This document shows positions 59,972-64,000 of a DNA stretch of 64,000 nucleotides, in pieces. The translations under genes and the position numbers were made by a program. The DNA comes from Streptomyces sp. NBC_00286 (GTDB taxonomy: Bacteria; Actinomycetota; Actinomycetes; Streptomycetales; Streptomycetaceae). The notes beneath the pieces were generated by a model. It was not told where the DNA came from. It ran no database searches and worked only from the letters and a program-made list of their open reading frames with translations. Numbering within the stretch: position 1 is the stretch's first letter; each line of letters begins with the position of its first letter. Location of the stretch: the NCBI RefSeq assembly GCF_036173125.1, contig NZ_CP108054.1, positions 7,159,001 to 7,223,000 of the forward strand, written 5' to 3'.

Positions 59972-60499
59972 TCAGACGATCACGACGACGGCGACGACCT
60001 CGACGGCGGCACCGATGTTGACAACGGCCTCACCGGTCACTTCCACCGTGGTCACGACGGTCGTCGCTTCGACGGTGGTCTGGACGGCCGCGCCCTCGGG
60101 CCGATGCGTGATGACCTTGGTGGTCAGTTCGGGCTCAGTCATCGTCCCGATGTTCTCCGGTGTCTCCGGGATCACGAGGTACCGCTTGTGCTCGGTGTTC
60201 TGGAGCAGCCGCAGCTCCCGCTGCCCCTGCTCGGGGAGGAGCTGTCGCAGACAGCTCGTCGCGGTCTCGACAGCGTCCACCCCGTGCGGCAGCACGACGT
60301 AGAGCACGTCCCGGGTGTCCTCGACCACCTCGACCGCCGTCTCGGCCGGGACGTGCAGCCCTTCCTCGCTCAGCACGGCCTTCGGGTCCCGGACGAACCG
60401 TTCTCGGTAGGCCTGGTCCCGCCAGCAGCGCGCCAGGGTCATCGCGGTGACCGTCTTGGCGTAATCACCGACAAGTAGGTCGGTCTCCATTACCGTCAT
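59972..60499 (-). CDS. Proteusin-like RiPP precursor with nitrile-hydratase-type leader
   Basis: This 175-residue precursor starts after GGAGGGTGA at ATG 60499. Residues 15-71 form the NHLP leader (CWRDQAYRERFVRDPKAVLS, then VEVVEDTRDVLYVVLP). Residues 96-111 (LRLLQNTEHKRYLVIP) repeat the second half of that leader. The C-terminal region, from about residue 137, is the likely core: Val, Thr, Ala and Glu dominate, alternating around TTVVTTVEVTGE and ending VEVVAVVVIV. The composition resembles polytheonamide-type beta-helical peptides. No double-Gly site exists; EGA at 135-137 is a possible cleavage point. Downstream epimerase and methyltransferase genes fit this role. Confidence 0.9.
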   Translation of the reverse strand: MTVMETDLLVGDYAKTVTAMTLARCWRDQAYRERFVRDPKAVLSEEGLHVPAETAVEVVEDTRDVLYVVLPHGVDAVETATSCLRQLLPEQGQRELRLLQNTEHKRYLVIPETPENIGTMTEPELTTKVITHRPEGAAVQTTVEATTVVTTVEVTGEAVVNIGAAVEVVAVVVIV

Positions 60500-60868
60500 G
60501 ATTCACCCTCCTTGGGCTTTTTCTGATCCTGTCTCTGTCTTGCTTGTCTCTGATGGAGCGGAGCGCACGAGTGCGCGCGGACCGGGAAGAAGAACGGAAC
60601 TCCGAAAGGAGGAGCAGGCAACCGGGGAGACGACGCATTTACGCTGGTGAAACGGGTGAACTCGGTCGCTGCTCCCGTTGGGGTACGAATCTTCCTCTTC
60701 CCGCCTTGACCACATCCTGAGGCCGGCGGCCATTGTGGAGCCTTCTCCGGACTATCCACTTTTGCCGGATACTCCGCAGGCCGGGCCGAGCCAATGCCCT
60801 GATTCTGCCCCCACCCGCTATCACCGAGCTTTCGTCCGGCCATCGGGCGCGGCAGGCCCGTGCCACGC

Positions 60869-60890
60869 GTAAGCATTCTGTAAGAATTCA
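60869..60890. promoter_or_regulatory. 11-bp direct repeat, candidate SARP-binding site
   Basis: GTAAGCATTCT and GTAAGAATTCA lie directly end to end, giving an 11-base period. SARP proteins are known to bind direct repeats spaced by about 11 bases. The site is about 370 bases upstream of the precursor and 330 bases before the SARP gene. Confidence 0.45.
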
Positions 60891-61020
60891 GGTCATGGTG
60901 CGGTCCGAGAGCCGACAGACCCGCCGCGGCACCTATTTATGGAGCGACAATTACTTTACGAAGCGGTAACCGTCTCGTGAGTGAGTAACTCCTCGACAGA
61001 CGTGATTCTTTCGTGAAAGC

Positions 61021-61049
61021 TTGACTTATCGAAATAATCTCGCAACTAT
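61021..61049 (+). promoter_or_regulatory. Candidate promoter for the SARP gene
   Basis: TTGACT (61021-61026) and AACTAT (61044-61049) are separated by 17 bases in an AT-richer segment. The -10 match is weak. It would leave a leader of about 165 bases before ATG 61224. Confidence 0.3.
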
Positions 61050-61223
61050 TGAGGCCCTTCCCTCGGCGCCTTGCAGTACCACCTGATCCATCGTGATGGT
61101 CTGCACACCTGCAAAGAAGACGCCCGTCGCGTAAATCGCGCTTCACTCTTCACGCACGTGAGCCCACTATTTGCTGCTCAAGCAGGCACAGAAATTGCTC
61201 ACCCACAGTCAAGGTGATGTTGA

Positions 61224-62156
61224 ATGGCTCCCCAACCCGGCGGGGGCACACCCCGGTACAGCTCCATCCCCATCCCGTCCCCGTATGCCCCGGTTGGGCA
61301 TTCCGGAAATGCGCGATCGCCCTCGGACGCCGCTGCGCGGAGAAACGTGCAGGAACCTGTGCTTCTTCTCCTCGGACCGTTGTCCGTGCGCACCGAACAA
61401 GGGCCGCTCATACTGCGCTCCGGGCGGCAGAAGGTCATTCTCGCGGTGTTACTGCTGAGTGAGGGCAGGGTCGCCCCCACGGAACAGCTGATCGAAGCGG
61501 TGTGGGGCGGAACGCCGCCGCCGACTGCGCGCAGCCAGGTACAGATCTGCATCTCGGCCCTGCGGCGAACACTGGCCGCCGCACTGCCCGGCCGCACCAT
61601 CGAGACCCATGCGTACGGCTACACCCTGACCGTTCGTGATGACGACCTGGACACGCGAGTATTCAACCGCACCGTCCGGGCCGGTCAGCGGGCCGCGGCG
61701 GACGGCCGCCTCAATGAGGGCATCGCACTGCTCCAGGAAGCTTTGTCGATCTGGCGGGGCAGCGCTTTAGCGGATCTTCCCGGGCTCATGATGCACTCTG
61801 AGGCCGCGCGACTCGAAGAGAAGCGATTGTCCGCGATCGAGCAGCGCATGGAGATCGGCATCGAGCTGGGACTGCATCGTGAACTGATCGATGATCTCGC
61901 CGGCCTGGTGGCGGAATATCCACTGAACGAGCGGCTGAACGGCCTGATGATGCTCTCCCTCTACCGCTCGGGCCGCCAGGCCGAAGCACTGGCGGTATAC
62001 CGGAAAATCCGGAAGAACCTCGCAGAACAGCTCGCACTGCAACCGGGACGCGGACTGCGCGACCTGGAGCACGCGATCCTGAATCAGGACGAATCCCTCG
62101 AGTCCGTATCCCCGGATTGGTTGAGAATCGACTTCGTCCGAGGCAGGGCGGCATAG
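61224..62156 (+). CDS. SARP family pathway-specific activator
   Basis: This 310-residue activator has an OmpR-type winged helix (residues about 45-120, GPLILRSGRQKVILAVLLLS, then TARSQVQICISALRRTLAAA) and a bacterial transcriptional activation domain (residues about 140-285, NGLMMLSLYRSGRQAEALAV). AAGGTGA at 61211 supports ATG 61224; a GTG at 61347 nearer the conserved start would remove a Pro-rich 41-residue extension. Two TTA codons, at 61449-61451 and 61767-61769, make it dependent on the bldA tRNA. It probably activates the divergent precursor operon. Confidence 0.92.
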   Translation: MAPQPGGGTPRYSSIPIPSPYAPVGHSGNARSPSDAAARRNVQEPVLLLLGPLSVRTEQGPLILRSGRQKVILAVLLLSEGRVAPTEQLIEAVWGGTPPPTARSQVQICISALRRTLAAALPGRTIETHAYGYTLTVRDDDLDTRVFNRTVRAGQRAAADGRLNEGIALLQEALSIWRGSALADLPGLMMHSEAARLEEKRLSAIEQRMEIGIELGLHRELIDDLAGLVAEYPLNERLNGLMMLSLYRSGRQAEALAVYRKIRKNLAEQLALQPGRGLRDLEHAILNQDESLESVSPDWLRIDFVRGRAA

Positions 62157-62246
62157 GACTGTCAGCTGAGAGATGCCCGATATCCGCGGCGTCACTCGAG
62201 GACCCAGTGCATCTCCCGTACCGCAGTGACGAGGTGGGGAACCGAC

Positions 62247-64000
62247 ATGCGTGCGTATCAGCGGCCGCGCAGACACACGGGACCTCCCGGCCGGCACCGG
62301 GGCGGGCGGCACCGGGCCACCCGGGGCAGTGGGACCCGCAAGGAGAAGCTGCGCCGGCTGCCATCCGTACTCGGGGGTGCGATCGGCCTCGTGGTCAGGG
62401 CCTCGCCGGGCATGGCACTGAGCATGCTGGCCCTGCAGATCGCCGCAACGGCCGCCCAGGGCTTGCTTCTTCTGCTGCTCAGAAACGCGCTCGACAGCGT
62501 GACCGCACTCACCGCCGACCAGTCCGTTGTCCGTGCGCTGCTACCGAGCCTCTCCCTGTTCGGCACCGTCCTGCTGGTCAGTACAGTCGCGTCGCTCCTG
62601 CTGCCGGCGCTGCGCCTGGTGCTCACCGAGCGGATCAGCTGGTACACCGTCGAGAAGGTGCTCGACGTGACGACCGCCGTGCCGCTCTCCGAGTTCGACC
62701 GCCCCGCGTTCCACGAACGGCTGAGCCGTGCGCAGAGCGCCGCCAGCCGGCCGGCACTGATCACCCAGAGCCTGTTCTTCTTCATCGGCTCGGTCAGCAC
62801 GATCACCAGCGTCATCGCCGTCCTGCTCACCGTGCAGCCGCTGCTGGTGGCCGTCCTCGGGGCCATGGTGCTGCCGCTGGTCCTCGCCAGCGGCCGTGCG
62901 TCGCGCGGAATGTACGAGTTGATCGTCGCCCTCACCGAGGACGAGCGCCGCCGCGCATATCTGCGCGGCCTTCTGATGAACCGGGAATCGGCCGCCGAGG
63001 TGCGTTCGTACCGGCTCACCGGCCGCCTCAGGCGGCGCGGCGAGGAGCTCTTCGACAGCCGTATCCGGCAGATGCGCCGGGTGGTCCTGCGCTCGTTGCC
63101 CGGTTACCTGGTCGGCGGGCTGGCCATGACACTGGCGGTCGCCTTCGGCGTCGTACTGCTGCTCACCCTGGTGGTACGCGGACAGATCACCGTCGCCACC
63201 GCGACGGTCGGCGTCTTCGCCGTGCTCCAGTACAGCGGAGCACTGTCCACCGCGGCCACCAGTCTCAACCAGCTGTACGACAGCGCCCTGTACCTGGAGG
63301 ACTTCCGCGCATTCCGGACCATGCTGCCGGCCCTCCTCGCCGAGCAGCGCAAACCCACCCGGCCCGCGCCCCGGGACTTCGACCTGATCACCGTCGACGG
63401 TGTGTCGTTCCGCTACCCGGGCGCCGGCCGGCCCGCCCTGCAGGATGTCTCCCTCACCTTGCGACGGGGCGAACTGGTGGCGCTGGTGGGCGGGAACGGC
63501 TCGGGCAAGACCACCCTTGCCAAGCTGCTCTGCGACCTCTACCGCCCCGACCAGGGCCGTATCCGCTGGGACGGCGTGGACATCGCCGACGTCGACCCCG
63601 ACGAACTGCGGGAGTCCATCGCAGTGCTGTTCCAGAACTTCGGCCGGTACCTGTTCACCGCCGCCGAGAACATCGGCGTGGGAAGAGTCGAGAACAGCGA
63701 CGACCGCGGAGCCATCGTCATGGCCGCCGAACGGGCCCGGGCCGACACCTTCATCCGGGCGCTGGAGGAAGGTTATGACACCACCCTCGGCAAGGTGTTC
63801 AAGGGCAGCACCGACCTGTCCGGCGGGCAGTGGCAGAGCATCGCACTGGCCCGCGCCTTCTTCCGAGCGGCCCCGCTGGTCGTACTCGACGAACCGACGG
63901 CCGCCCTGGACGCCCGCGCCGAGAACCAGCTCTACGAAGGCATGCGGGAGCTGTTCGCCGGCCGCACCGTGCTGCTCATCTCGCACCGGCTTCTCTCCGT
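62247..64000 (+). CDS. ABC transporter, fused permease and ATPase (partial)
   Basis: The gene starts at ATG 62247 after GAGGTGGGGA and runs off the right edge after about 584 codons. A basic N-terminal tail is followed by about six membrane helices (LVVRASPGMALSMLALQ, LAMTLAVAFGVVLLLTLVVR). The ATPase domain has Walker A VGGNGSGKTTLAK, signature DLSGGQWQSIALARA, Walker B LVVLDEPTAALD and the switch His in LLISHRL. No C39 peptidase domain is present at the N-terminus, so leader removal must be done by another enzyme. It lies 90 bases downstream of the SARP gene and likely exports the RiPP product. Confidence 0.88.
   Translation, partial: MRAYQRPRRHTGPPGRHRGGRHRATRGSGTRKEKLRRLPSVLGGAIGLVVRASPGMALSMLALQIAATAAQGLLLLLLRNALDSVTALTADQSVVRALLPSLSLFGTVLLVSTVASLLLPALRLVLTERISWYTVEKVLDVTTAVPLSEFDRPAFHERLSRAQSAASRPALITQSLFFFIGSVSTITSVIAVLLTVQPLLVAVLGAMVLPLVLASGRASRGMYELIVALTEDERRRAYLRGLLMNRESAAEVRSYRLTGRLRRRGEELFDSRIRQMRRVVLRSLPGYLVGGLAMTLAVAFGVVLLLTLVVRGQITVATATVGVFAVLQYSGALSTAATSLNQLYDSALYLEDFRAFRTMLPALLAEQRKPTRPAPRDFDLITVDGVSFRYPGAGRPALQDVSLTLRRGELVALVGGNGSGKTTLAKLLCDLYRPDQGRIRWDGVDIADVDPDELRESIAVLFQNFGRYLFTAAENIGVGRVENSDDRGAIVMAAERARADTFIRALEEGYDTTLGKVFKGSTDLSGGQWQSIALARAFFRAAPLVVLDEPTAALDARAENQLYEGMRELFAGRTVLLISHRLLS

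Larger units (their letters stand above)
60500..61223. other. Divergent regulatory region of the RiPP cluster
   Basis: This 724-base stretch is less GC-rich than the rest of the window, most clearly at 60880-61060. It holds the promoters of the precursor operon and of the SARP gene, an 11-bp direct repeat and a candidate promoter (separate entries). A leftward open frame (60496-60876) overlaps the precursor start, but its mixed third positions argue against coding. Confidence 0.6.

Noticed and set aside
60496..60876. Leftward 126-codon frame overlapping the RiPP precursor start by ATGA
   Set aside because: Third positions are mixed and not G/C-biased, there is no domain and no Shine-Dalgarno. 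It is more likely 5' leader sequence.

Overview
The window is high-GC actinomycete DNA, almost certainly Streptomyces. The evidence is G/C-rich third codon positions, rare TTA codons confined to regulators, GTG starts, a SARP activator, a malonyl-CoA synthetase very like the S. coelicolor enzyme, and short repeats typical of the genus. The order is mostly accessory metabolism and regulation. No rRNA, tRNA or CRISPR array was seen.

Left part (1-18.2 kb). A maltose/trehalose-type sugar importer (partial binding protein, two permeases) is followed by a GH13 alpha-glucosidase. After a lone membrane protein comes a five-gene operon: fused urease gamma/beta, urease alpha, agmatine deiminase, a Cys-rich protein and a TetR repressor. 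Next are two Lrp/AsnC regulators beside PLP enzymes. One neighbour is a kinase-M23-like-aminotransferase fusion and the other a group II decarboxylase. Small SnoaL-like proteins and an MmyB-type regulator follow.

Middle part (18.2-46 kb). A secreted PA14/DUF1080 gene is split by an IS200/IS605 element. Its TnpB looks intact, but its TnpA has lost one metal-binding His. A TetR/MMPL efflux pair shares a near-identical operator. A fructan locus follows: LacI regulator, Opp/Dpp-type importer with two ATPases, an intracellular GH32 and a large secreted modular GH32. Beyond it are an alginate-lyase-family protein, a DUF3455 protein, RtcB with archease (convergent), a CBS protein, a phosphoribosyltransferase and a 1.3-kb repeat-rich gap.

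Right part (46-64 kb). A membrane protein, an MreB-like protein and a trypsin-co-occurring-domain protein precede a malonate locus: MatC-like carrier, MatB and a fused carboxyltransferase, divergent from a GntR regulator. After a peptidase E gene and an AraC remnant comes the most interesting system, a compact proteusin-like RiPP cluster. It holds a precursor with a nitrile-hydratase-type leader and a Val/Thr/Ala/Glu core, a PoyD-like radical SAM epimerase, a B12-dependent radical SAM C-methyltransferase and a sulfotransferase, all in one leftward operon. Divergent from it are a SARP activator with two TTA codons and an ABC exporter cut by the window edge. The co-occurrence predicts an epimerised, C-methylated and possibly sulfated beta-helical peptide whose production depends on bldA.
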